From positions 4,168,403-4,232,402 of the forward strand of contig CANTUZ010000027.1 of assembly GCA_947846985.1 (NCBI GenBank): a stretch of DNA of 64,000 bases, given 5' to 3'. Below the pieces are notes generated by a model. That model ran no database searches, had not been told where the DNA came from, and saw only the letters and a program-made list of their open reading frames with translations. The translations under genes and the position numbers were made by a program. Shown piece by piece: positions 21,801 to 33,909 of the stretch (position 1 is its first letter; every line of letters begins with the position of its first letter). Origin of the DNA: Fratercula arctica (lineage: Eukaryota > Chordata > Aves > Charadriiformes > Alcidae).

Positions 21801-23463
21801 GAGGTCTGTTCTGGAGCATGTTACACCCATGCAAGGGTTATTTCCCTGGATTCATTTTCTCTTCCTGAAAGCAGAATCTTCTCTTTCTGTGCGCTTCCTG
21901 TTAAGTGATGCCGTGAAAATAATTGTGTACTAAAAGAGGGAGGAAACTGTTTGTAAGATTTCAGATGTTCAGGAGAGGCAGGCTCTGCGTTCCTGATAAA
22001 AGCTTTATGCTTTTGAGTCAATAAGTGTTTAGGATATCTTATAGTAGGACTCGAGAAACCTTACTGATATCCTGGCATCTGTCCCTAAAGGCAGTCGAGG
22101 TCAAAGAAGAGACATGGAGGAACCGGGACAAAGCGGCGTCGCTTCTGCCTGTTTTCCGGGAATTCCCACAAAGCATCAGCAGCCTCGTAACTAGTGGCGG
22201 CGACTGCTGCTGTGGTTTTGGTGAGTTGTTGCTTCCATCACGTCCTTTGTCCGTAACGTACCGTGTGTCATTTTGATGTCGGTTGGAAAGAGGTTTTCCA
22301 AAATGGAAACCTTTCTCTCAAGCAGTGTCCTTTTATGAAGTTCCCGTCAGAGCGGGTCCTCGGAGGTGAAGCACTGGGCAGTCGAAGTCATGAGCAATGA
22401 GACTTTGCGCTGTCTTTGCACTTCTTTGCCGGCCTTGGGTTCTCGATTGTAACAGTGGAGATATCATAGAACCGTGTTCCTCTGCGTGTTCAGCGCGGCC
22501 AAAAGCATTCGCCCATCCTGCCGGTGTTTTTTTGGTAGCCCGATGGATTACAGCCCCGGGGACTTGATTTCCCCCCCCGACCTTCAAAATGAAAACCATT
22601 TGGGGAGGGATCTCTTATCTCGACGATTTTTTTAATATCATAATTGAAAGGGGCTCTAGTGTAACTAAATCTGCCAGTGAGTCAAAAAAAGCAGGGTTGT
22701 CTAAAAGTGCCAAGACCTAGTGGCCCGTATCAACAACTGTGCCAGAGATGATGCCAAACGCTTTTTCCTCCGCTCGGCGGTAGTCTTCGCAAACCTCCGC
22801 GAAAGAAGGAAGCCTTAGATTCCTACCCAGCTTTGTGCTAAAAATTTTTCCCCTCTCTCGGCAGAATGTCAAGTGCCAGCATTTCTCCGTGGTCACCCTT
22901 TTGTTGTGCTGTGACAGTGGCGGACAGCCGGAAAGGATCCGGAGTGCTCCTGCGAGTACGAGGTAGGTCTGCGGTAGGCGTCTGCTTTCTTCCTAAGGTC
23001 CTTGTAGCGTGGACTTTGAAGTTAACATGAAGGCTTTGTCAGCTCTCCTTCTATAGTTTTTTGTATGAAATATTTTAAGAAAACACTAAAAATAACGTGA
23101 GGTCTGTTCTGGAGCGTGTTACACAGCCAAAAGCATTCGCCAATCTGCCAGTCTGTTTTGGTAGCCTGACGGATGGCAACGCCGCAGATTTGATTTCCCC
23201 CCGACCCTCAAAAGGAAAACCATTTGCGGGGATCTCTTATCTTGCTGATTTTTCTATGTTAAAGGAAACTTTAAAAAAAAAAAAAAAAAAAAAAAACAGA
23301 AAGAAAAAGCTAAAATTGTACAATTTCCAAACTGACTCGCGTTGTTTAAACTGCCACTGTGTTGCGTGGAAAGAGGCAAAGCGGTTTTGGCAGAAGATAA
23401 ATCCCCTTGTGTTCTGGCACTCCTCACCAAGGTGGGAGACTCGGTGCGGCTAGGTTTAAACTC

Positions 23464-24122
23464 TGAGTGATGCCCAATTCAGCACTATCAGTCCAATCGC
23501 GTTTAATATGTATTAAACTATTACGATTTGGATACACTACTAGTGGACTGCACCTTCAGTCTAGTCGTGCTCGTGAACCAGCACGGCCACTCTCGAGTCT
23601 TTGGTCGCGTTCAATGAGGAACCGAAACGACCAGCTACTTAAACAGTGCGGTTTATTTAAACAACAGATAGATAGGTTCTTAGGATTGCCGGTGATAAAT
23701 ACACTGTCTGCAAAGCACGTGCAAATGAAAGTGTTATTACATCTATCAAACGCGCGACAAGGTTATAAACGATACGGCCTGGCTATAAATGTAGGAAAGA
23801 GATTCTCTAGAGAAATTTCCAAGTTTCCCGAGAGAGCACTCGGTATAATCTAAGTCTTACCCGAAGGCGTCCCTGCGGGGGGGGGAGGGGAGGAAGAAAG
23901 GCTCAGCCCGTCGATTGATCCCGGGAGTCAGTGATGGAATTCTCCTCAACTTGTTCGCGATGGTGTCTTCCCCGGTATCCCCCCTCTCTCGGGCTATTTT
24001 TATACTCTTTGTTATCTTCAAGGTGGAGTTTGAGTGACTTTAGTCATAAATACTTTAATTACGATTGGTGTAAAATTCTCTTGCTTCCCATTTAAAGGTA
24101 TAGTTTACGAAAAATTCAGGGT
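23464..24122 (-). mobile_element. LTR-like segment, antisense, in U3
   Basis: This is the same segment, with a lost G in the CCCCGG run near 23974. Its flanks are identical to those in U1 and U2. Confidence 0.45.
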
Positions 24123-27100
24123 GCAGACTCAAGAAGGAGTGGTCGCACCTTGGAGGCGGGTAGCCTTTGGGATGGAGGTGTGTTTTGGTATTATAATGTC
24201 GTCATAATGAGCAAAGTTGGCACAAAGGACAGCATTTCATCAAAATTTGACAAAATGTTGTCTCCGAGTGTCGAGCAGGCAGCTAATGGGCAGCTTATCT
24301 GTTTCATGGTATCGTCCCATTCCCGTATCTGCTGTACATCATAAGGTAAAGCCGCGGAATAATTGCATCCCGCCCCGTACCTCATGTAGCTTCACAAGCA
24401 TCCTTATCAGGGAACCGCGGATGTTGTGTTCTTCATGCCAGCTGCAGCTGTTTTCTACCTCAGAAGCCTCCTGTTTTTTATACTTTTCCTTAATGTGTGA
24501 ACAGTGCTGCACTTTTGTATTTTTAGCCAATTTAGTAATTATTCCGCACACTGCCAAATAGCTGTAGCATACTATGCAATTAGCAATTTCTGAGGCGCAT
24601 TTAAGCAGTTAGGTGTTTGTTCTAAAGGTTTAAAAAGAGAGGCGACTGAATGTTAGCGGGTTTTTCCTGGTATTAGGACAGAGTGCTCTGAGGTACTTTA
24701 TTTCCGTCTGGCTTTCGGTGGCGCGTTTCCCTGGCAGCCCGGTGGCATCTCTCTCGGGCAGTGCCACTGGACAGATGTCCCTCCTCCTTGTGTAACACCC
24801 AAAAAAAACCCACAGTCGTTATTACTGTGTATTTTGAAGAGGGGTAGTTTAAGGGTATCAGTTCACAGCTGTGCAAGTTTAAATTAGTGCCAAAGGAAAG
24901 TCAAATACCTGTAGAGTATGAGCGTTTTTACTGGATGTATATAAACATAGGCTCCCCTTTTCACCGTGAAGGGCATGACCGAGCTTTGTTCTTTATTGTT
25001 CCTTTTGCTCTTCAGGGTTTGACCCATCCCTCTCGGCTGTGTTGACCCCGCGAGTGGGGTGAGCGGCAGCGGCGACGGCCGCAGCAGCAGCGCGAGGGCT
25101 GTAGGTGCAGCGGTGGGTCCATCAGCGTGGATTCTGGTTACGGCCCAGCCCGGTCCTGCCGCCCCACACGCAGGGTGAAGGATCTCCCTGCGGCCGCGCT
25201 GGGAGGAAGGGGCCAGGCGTTTCCCAACACCAGAGAGAGGAGGTGTGCACGAATAAAAAGGGCTGTGTGTGTCTGTGGGGGCGACGACATCATTTGGGGC
25301 ACCCCAGCGTCACCGAGGGGGCGATGATGCGGCAGAGGAGCAGGTGAGCGGGGGGTTGAGGGTCATGCAGGGTTCGCCCCCGCCCCCAGAAGAGGCGGGT
25401 CACAACCCCAAAATGTGTGCAAATTCATGGGGGTGGATTAAAAAAGGTTAAAACCTCTAAATATGGGCGTGAGGCATTGAAATAGAGTCAAGTCTCTCAG
25501 TTTGATATATTTTGATAAATAATATTAATGTATGTATATAGAAGGGGCTAAAAATAAAACCCTGTATCTCTAAGCATTCAGTGGTTCTATGTTATAGAAA
25601 GGGTTTTAGAATATAAAAAGATGAAAAAAAGATTTATCTATAAGAAGGTATTAAAGTGTCAAAATATATGTCTAACTCCCTGTTCTATACAATAAGTGTT
25701 AACACAGTAGTCTAAATATGTCTGAGTCTAAACAGATGTTCTATATAAGTGTAAATAGATAATATATATTCCCTAAATGGATCTATCTACATGTGAATAG
25801 ATACATTACTGTAAATGTCTATGCTCTGTAAGGTTTTTTAAATGGGAAGAAAGCCTGTTTATAGAAAGGATTTAAAACCTCTCTCTCGCCTTTATCTCTC
25901 TTGAAGACATAAAAGCGCTTTCCAAAACTGCCCCTTCCCCCTTTTCCCCTCCCAGTTTGTGGCCGATTGCCCTGAACGGGGACTTTCCCCCACGGGACCG
26001 CGCGCACTGAGCAGGAGCTGCCGCCATGGCACAAAAATAGCCCAAAGTCTCTGATTCTGGGTCTGCGCCAGGGGGCAAACCAACAAGGTGGGAGAAAAAA
26101 CCTGCCAATTCGGGGCTCCCAAAAACCAGATCCACCTGGATTGGTGCAGTTGGAAAAGAAAGGAAAAAAAAAAACAACCAACCCCAAAACATTTTCATGC
26201 AGAAAAGCAAAAATCACCGGTTTTTTTTTATGTTGTAGACAAGGCGCCAGCCTCCCTTCCGGCTCCCCGGCAAGACTCGGTGGTGTCACCCCCCGACTCA
26301 CCCCACCCACGCGCCCCCCCGCACCTCCCCTCCCTGGCCCTGGTGCGCCGCGCAGAGCGATGCAGCATCCCTGGGGCCGGTTCCGGGGCAAAAGCCCCAG
26401 TTCCGCAGGTTTTTTGGTGCCGAGGCGCTGGCTGTCGCTGCCTGGTCTGCGAGTGCGGACACGGTAGAGGGATGGGAGCCCCGCCGCCCGGTAGGTGGTT
26501 CCGGTCGCCGGCTGGACTAAAGCGGGCTGAGAGCGGTCACTGCTCATCACCCTAATGAGCGCTGAGAAGGGGGGTAACGAAGGGGGTGCTGCCGGCCGGC
26601 GGCCGGAGACCGTTCCTGCAGGTGGAAGCCGCGCATGCGCCCCCGGCCACGCCCCCCCGCCCGCCCTCTCGCTTGTGCTGCCCTCCTGTGGCCAAGGTGC
26701 GGTACTGCAGCGCCGGCCCCCCATCCCCGGCGGCGGGGCCGCGCCGGGCCGGGACCACCGGGGAGGCGAGCGAGCCCCTTCGGCCGGGGCGGGGTGCCTC
26801 CTGCCCGCTGGCCGCCCGGGGCTGGCGGGGCGGGAAGCTTCACACCGCCCGCTGGGGCAGGCTGCCGGGGCGCCGGCGGCGAGACGGGTCTGGGCGGCCC
26901 TGGGGAGTTACCCGAGAGCGGAAGGAAGGCAAGCGGGCAAGAAGGCGGACACCCCGCGGGCGCAGACGCCGGGGGCCTCCCCAGCTCGCCAGAGCTCCCC
27001 CGGAGTCTCCCCGATCACGCCCCCGCCCGTGCCGCCCGCCACCGCCGTGTCCCCCCTCGCAGGCGCTGGCCCCACGCGCAGCCGCAGCGGCCGCTGCCCC

Positions 27101-28147
27101 CGAGCTGCGGGAGCCCCCCTCCGCCCTCGAAGCTCGGGACCCCAGGGAGCGCTGCGGGGGGGGGGGCGGGCAGTGCGCCCGGCTTATTTCGGGCTTTCGC
27201 AAACAAATCTCTACAGATTTTAAGAAGAAAAATGGGGTGCTGCCGCGCGGAGGCCGTTCCTACGGGTGGGGAGCAGCGCGTGCGTCGTGACACCGCCCCC
27301 GTCCTTCCTCGGCCCCGCCCCCCGGCCTCGGCCCCGCCCCAGCCTCCCTCGGCCACGCCCTCCCTCGGCCCCGCCCCCCCAGCCTCCCTCGGCCACGCCC
27401 TCCCTCGGCCACGCCCCCGCCCTCCGACGACCACGCCCCTCGCCCTCCCTTGGCCCCGCCCTCGGTTACGCCCCCGCTCTCCCTCGGCCCCCGGCCCCGC
27501 CCCCGCCCTCCGACGGACACGCCCCTCGCCCTCCCTCGGCCACGCCCCCGCCCCGCTTTCGCTCGTGCTGCCCCCCCGTGGCCACAGCGCGGTACTGCAG
27601 CGTCGGTCACGCACGGGCGGCTGCCGGGCGCCATCTCCGCCGGCGGGGCCGGGCCGGGACCACCGGGGAGGCGAGCGAGCCCCTTCGGCCGGGGCGGGGG
27701 TGTCTCCTGCCCGCTGGCCGCCCGAGGCTGACGGGGCGGCAAGCGTCAAACCACCCGCTGCGGCAGGCTGCCGGGGCGCCGGAGGCGAGCCGGGTCCGGG
27801 CAGCCTCGGGGAGTTAGCCGCGAGCGGAAGGAAGGCAAGCGGGGAAGAAGGCGGACGCCCCGCGGGCGCAGACGCCGGGCGCCTTCCCAGCTCGCCAGAG
27901 CTCCCCCGGAGTCTCCCCGATCACGCCCCCGCCCGTGCCGCCCGCCACCGCCGTATGCCCCCCGCAGGCGCTGGCCCACGCGCAGCCGCAGCGGCCGCTG
28001 CCCCCGAGCTGCGGGAGCCCCCTCCTCCCTCGAAGCTCGGGACCCCAGGGAGCGCTGCGGGGGGGGCGGGCAGTGCGCCCGGCTTATTTCGTGCTTTCGC
28101 AAACAAATCTCTACAGTTTTTAAGAAGAAAAAGCCGTGTTTTGGTGA

Positions 28148-28529
28148 ATCCCCCCCGCCCTCCAGCCCGTCCTGCCCGGCCGCAGGGCTCCGTCGCCATG
28201 GCAACGGCCCCGGCCCCCGCAGGCGCGTCCTTACCATGGCAACCGCGCTGGGGCGCATGCGCGGCAGAATGGGCCGACCACAGCGCGGGCGCCGCTCTCC
28301 CATTGGTCGGGTCGCCTCGCCGCGCTTCGATTGGTCGGATCGTCTCGCCGCGCTGCGATTGGCCGGATCGGATCGCCGGGGAGGTGCGCGGTGGGGATTG
28401 ACGGCGGCGAAGGGCCACTGGAGCTGAGATGCCCCGGAGCGGCGTGGGCGATGGCCAATGGACGCGCGGCGTGGGCGGGCCGTCGGCGGCGGGCCGCGGC
28501 GCTCCGGAAGCGGAAGGGGCCCGGGGAAA
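28148..28529 (+). promoter_or_regulatory. CpG-island promoter of U3
   Basis: This is the same motif set as in U1 and U2, with the perfect X-box at 28192-28205. The exon-1-like segment follows at 28530. Confidence 0.75.
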
Positions 28530-28658
28530 ATGGCGGGCAGGTGGAAGCGGGCGCGGGGCGGCTCTGGGAGAAAGCGGGGCCCGGCGGGCGGGTCGTCGGT
28601 CGGGCTGGGTCCGCGGGGCCTCCGCGAGCACGTCGTGGAGCACCCGGAGCGCGTGAAG
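28451..28658 (+). other. Predicted exon 1 of the U3 promoter
   Basis: This matches the U1 segment, with donor GT at 28659 and the alternative ATG at 28530. Its downstream exons would lie in U4. Confidence 0.45.
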
Positions 28659-31600
28659 GTGAGCGGGGGGCGGCGGGGGAAGCTGGCGGGGAGCCGGCGG
28701 GGTCCCGAGGCGAGACGGGGGGACCCGAGGGGGGCTCGGGGAGCCTGAGGGGGTCTCAGCGGGGCATTGCGGTGTCGGAGGGGGCTGGCTGGGCCCGGCG
28801 TCCCGCGGGGTCCCTTCGGCCTGCAGGGGTTGGGGTGCGCTGTTGGCGATGCCGGGGCAATGAAACCCGGAGCGGCGGCAATTGCGCGGCGGGCGGGCCG
28901 AGCTGGTGCCGCCCCGCAGAGACGCGGGGCGGGGCCCTCGGCAGCTCCCCAGCGCTCCCCGAAACTGGCCGTGGGGGCTCGTGGGGGTGCTGGGCCGTGG
29001 GGCGGCTGCAGTCCCCCCGCCCCTCGGCATCGGCCAGGGGGGTTGCAGAGACGGTGAGGAAGCAGAGAGGGGGAGCCGGTTTGGGGCCCCACCTGGACAC
29101 CAGGTCTTCTGCTCCTGGGGCTGGCAAAGGGGCTTGTGTGGCTCGTTTTGGGGCTGAGAAGGAGAGGGAGTTGCGTGGCTTTGGTCTCAGGAAGAGGGGC
29201 CAAGATGAAATCCGCGCCGGGTGCCCCTCTCTATGTGGTGGGTCTGTCCCGGCCCCGCTCCGGAGGACAGAGGTGGGCTGGGTGTCCCCTGGCTGGTCCC
29301 CGCTGTCTGGGTGTGAGAAACAGGCTCATTTCTCGCCTCCTCTTTTCCCAGGGTCACCTTCTGCGTCCCGGGAAGAGACTCCTGCACGGCTGATTCCGTT
29401 TGCGGCTCAGGTAATGGCGCGTGTGGGGCTGGGGGAGCCGGGAGACCCATTGGTGAGTTTGGGAATGCTACAGATAGTCCACGTCAAACCTGCAGGAAAG
29501 GCAACTTTGCTGCCCGTGCAGGAAAGCTGATGAGGAGGAGCTGCAGTTCACAGAGAGTGCCTCCTTCCTGAGTTGGTGCCTTGGTAGTTGGGAGTGTTTT
29601 CCTGTGGGGTATAAGAGTGAACTTTCACCTTGGGTAAATTGAGAGTTGCCCGTTACCTTCTTTAGGGTCAGGTGTTTCTCTTCTGTTTGTTCCTACTGAT
29701 TTCATGGGCAAAGTGGAAACAGCCTTTTCTTTTTCGATGCGTAACTAAATTTTTATTAGGATGTGGTGTCAGTGTAGTTAATTTTTGAGCACCTAGATGC
29801 CGGTAGAAATGTAACGAGTGAAACGTGATGGAAACGGGTGTGTCGCTTGATTTTTATTCAACTTTTCTTTTTATTAAGAGTGGTGATGGCACGTTTTTCT
29901 GTGGCTCAATGCACGTTCCGTGGAGCCTTCAGTCTAGGAGTTCTAAGTACAAAAAGCTTGTCCCTCCGGAGAGGGACTCGTCCTTTGTAGGACTGAGGTG
30001 TAGGCTTGGAGGGTCTCTTCAGGGCGTGATCAGAATTAAAGCCAGATTTCACTGAATGGTGCTGCTGTGGGTTCCTTGCTTTCCTTAATGTCCCCACAGC
30101 TTCCTCATGGGTGGGAGCTCTGAATCGTAATTGCTTTTCAGTCTCCAACACATTTTTTTCCCCAAGGAGAGGCTACGTTTAAAAGTTAATGAGTTTCCTC
30201 TCAAATGTGCCCGTCAATGAAACTGAGTTATGATAAGGAAACCCCCCAAAATGACACAGCTCTTAGAGATCTGGACCGTTTCTGGACACGTGTTCCTCGT
30301 GTGCAAATGTCCTCGGGACCCAGGTGGTCTGCACGTCATGCTCTGACAAGACAATATGCTGAGAGAGGGAAAGATACAAGGTCCTGGGGTTGGTGTTTGT
30401 TTGTTTTGTGGGGGTTCTTGTGGGTGTGTGTTCACCCTTTCAAAAACAGAGTGCAATGTTGACTGCCGGTGGCAGCCTGCAGAGCTCTCTTGCTGCCTGA
30501 GCTCTCCTTGTCTTTTCCCCTCCTCTTTCAGGGCTGTAACTTTCAGCTGGCTAATTTTAGAAGAGCAATTAAGTGACTTGCCTGTGTAATAGTGCTGGTA
30601 ATTCCAGGAAGGTAAATGCTTGAACCCATAGTGAAAATCTTGACTACGAGTAGAATTTCTGAAGGACGAGCAGCCGTGGCAGCAAGCGAATAGCAAGTTG
30701 CGCGTCGCCTGAAATGGCTGCGGGTGAAGCTGAGCCTGGGCGTGCAGCCTGCGCTGGCGGGGACGCGCGGGGGCTCCTCATGAAACCAGCCGGGCGTGCG
30801 TGAGTACCCGCAGGGTTGCGCTCTGGTCTGGGAGCGTGCCGTACTTCTGGTGTTGGGAGAGGGAATAGAGCGTGTGCCTGGTAAAGCCAAGGCCAGTCAA
30901 AAGCTGGGAGGGACCCTGCGCGGGTTTGCTGGCGCAAGGTCACTTTGAAAAGATCTTGGCCGTTTGGAGAAATGGCCTGGAAAAAACGGGTGCTTTGTTG
31001 CAAGGAGGCAGATTAGAAGGACAGGTGGGTGGCTGTACCCTTTAGGAAAGATATTCAGCTCGGGACGTATAGGGTGAGGAAACCTTGGCTCTGCGTAGGC
31101 TCGAGAAAATGTCCGTAGGCGTCTGTGCCTGTCACCTGCGTGTGCCTGGGAAAGTGTCTCTGGGGAAACTAAAGCTGCCAGGGAGTCAAAAAAATGCCAA
31201 GGTCTAGTGGCCCGTATCAACAACTGTGCCAGAGATGGTGCCAAATGCTTTTTCCCTCCGCTCGGCGGTAGTCTTCGGAAACCTCCGCGAAAGAAGGAAG
31301 CCTTAGGTTGCTGCCCAGCCTCGTGCTAAAGGTTTTTTTTCCCCTCTCTCGGCAGAGTGTCAGGTGCCAGTGTTTCTCCGTGGTCGCCCTTCTCTTGTGC
31401 GGTTACAGTGCGGGACAGCTGGAAAGGATCCGGAGTGCTCTGCGAGTACGAGGTAAGTCTGCGGTGGGCGTCTGCTTTTTTCCTAAGGTCCTTGCAGCGT
31501 GGACTTGAAGTTAACATGAAGGCTTTGTCAGCTCTCCTTCTACAGTTTTTTGTACGAAATATTGTAACAGAACAGTAAAAATAATGTGAGGTCTGTTCTG

Positions 31601-33051
31601 GAGCATGTTACACCCATGCAAGGGTTATTTCCCTGGATTCATTTTCTCTTCCTGAAAGCAGAATCTTCTCTTTCTGTGCGCTTCCTGTTAAGTGATGCCG
31701 TGAAAATAATTGTGTACTAAAAGAGGGAGGAAACTGTTTGTAAGATTTCAGATGTTCAGGAGAGGCAGGCTCTGCGTTCCTGATAAAAGCTTTATGCTTT
31801 TGAGTCAATAAGTGTTTAGGATATCTTATAGTAGGACTCGAGAAACCTTACTGATATCCTGGCATCTGTCCTAAAGGCAGTCGAGGTCAAAGAAGAGACA
31901 TGGAGGAACCGGGACAAAGCGGCGTCGCTTCTGCCTGTTTTCCGGGAATTCCCACAAAGCATCAGCAGCCTCGTAACTAGTGGCGGCGACTGCTGCTGTG
32001 GTTTTGGTGAGTTGTTGCTTCCATCACGTCCTTTGTCCGTAACGTACCGTGTGTCATTTTGATGTCGGTTGGAAAGAGGTTTTCCAAAATGGAAACCTTT
32101 CTCTCAAGCAGTGTCCTTTTATGAAGTTCCCGTCAGAGCGGGTCCTCGGAGGTGAAGCACTGGGCAGTCGAAGTCATGAGCAATGAGACTTTGCGCTGTC
32201 TTTGCACTTCTTTGCCGGCCTTGGGTTCTCGATTGTAACAGTGGAGATATCATAGAACCGTGTTTCCTCTGCGTGTTCAGCGCGGCCAAAAGCATTCGCC
32301 CATCTGCCGGTGTTTTTTGGTAGCCCGATGGATTACAGCCCCGGGGACTTGATTTCCCCCCCCGACCTTCAAAATGAAAACCATTTGGGGAGGGATCTCT
32401 TATCTCGACGATTTTTTAATATCATAATTGAAAGGGGCTCTAGTGTAACTAAATCTGCCCAGTGAGTCAAAAAAAGCAGGGTTGTCTAAAAGTGCCAAGA
32501 CCTAGTGGCCCGTATCAACAACTGTGCCAGAGATGATGCCAAACGCTTTTTCCTCCGCTCGGCGGTAGTCTTCGCAAACCTCCGCGAAAGAAGGAAGCCT
32601 TAGATTCCTACCCAGCTTTGTGCTAAAAATTTTTCCCCTCTCTCGGCAGAATGTCAAGTGCCAGCATTTCTCCGTGGTCACCCTTTTGTTGTGCTGTGAC
32701 AGTGGCGGACAGCCGGAAAGGATCCGGAGTGCTCCGCGAGTACGAGGTAGGTCTGCGGTAGGCGTCTGCTTTCTTCCTAAGGTCCTTGTAGCGTGGACTT
32801 TGAAGTTAACATGAAGGCTTTGTCAGCTCTCCTTCTATAGTTTTTGTATGAAATATTTTAAGAAAACACTAAAAATAACGTGAGGTCTGTTCTGGAGCGT
32901 GTTACACAGCCAAAAGCATTCGCCAATCTGCCAGTCTGTTTTGGTAGCCTGACGGATGGCAACGCCGCAGATTTGATTTCCCCCCGACCCTCAAAAGGAA
33001 AACCATTTGCGGGGATCTCTTATCTTGCTGATTTTTCTATGTTAAAGGAAA

Positions 33052-33098
<47 letters not shown>

Positions 33099-33249
33099 AA
33101 ATTGTACAATTTCCAAACTGACTCGCGTTTTTTAAACTGCCACTGTGTTGCGTGGAAAGAGGCAAAGCGGTTTTGGCAGAAGATAAACCCCCTTGTGTTC
33201 TGGCACTCCTCACCAAGGTGGGAGACTCGGTGCGGCTAGGTTTAAACTC

Positions 33250-33909
33250 TGAGTGATGCCCAATTCAGCACTATCAGTCCAATCGCGTTTAATATGTATT
33301 AAACTATTACGATTTGGATACACTACTAGTGGACTGCACCTTCAGTCTAGTCGTGCTCGTGAACCAGCACGGCCACTCTCGAGTCTTTGGTCGCGTTCAA
33401 TGAGGAACCGAAACGACCAGCTACTTAAACAGTGCGGTTTATTTAAACAACAGATAGATAGGTTCTTAGGATTGCCGGTGATAAATACACTGTCTGCAAA
33501 GCACGTGCAAATGAAAGTGTTATTACATCTATCAAACGCGCGACAAGGTTATAAACGATACGGCCTGGCTATAAATGTAGGAAAGAGATTCTCTAGAGAA
33601 ATTTCCAAGTTTCCCGAGAGAGCACTCGGTATAATCTAAGTCTTACCCGAAGGCGTCCCTGCGGGGGGGGGAGGGGAGGAAGAAAGGCTCAGCCCGTCGA
33701 TTGATCCCGGGAGTCAGTGATGGAATTCTCCTCAACTTGTTCGCGATGGTGTCTTCCCCGGGTATCCCCCCTCTCTCGGGCTATTTTTATACTCTTTGTT
33801 ATCTTCAAGGTGGAGTTTGAGTGACTTTAGTCATAAATACTTTAATTACGATTGGTGTAAAATTCTCTTGCTTCCCATTTAAAGGTATAGTTTACGAAAA
33901 ATTCAGGGT
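33250..33909 (-). mobile_element. LTR-like segment, antisense, in U4
   Basis: This is the same segment with signals intact. The equivalent position in U5 is lost in the gap. Confidence 0.45.

Larger units (their letters stand above)
19557..29345 (+). repeat. Array unit U3
   Basis: This unit is 9789 bp. Its distinguishing marks are an oligo(A) tract of only about 24 A followed by C (near 23273-23297), an extra C at 22084 just before the 126-bp exon-like segment, and an extra T in the A' segment near 22951. Confidence 0.95.

Noticed and set aside
26635..28401. 588-codon open frame across the GC-rich block
   Set aside because: It spans D1, the minisatellite and the promoter, is rich in Pro, Arg and Ala, and is broken or shifted in the other units. 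The same block shows long frames on both strands, as expected from GC content.
27746..29203. 485-codon minus-strand frame
   Set aside because: Compositional; it runs through the promoter and exon 1 on the opposite strand, with no domain and different extents in the other units.
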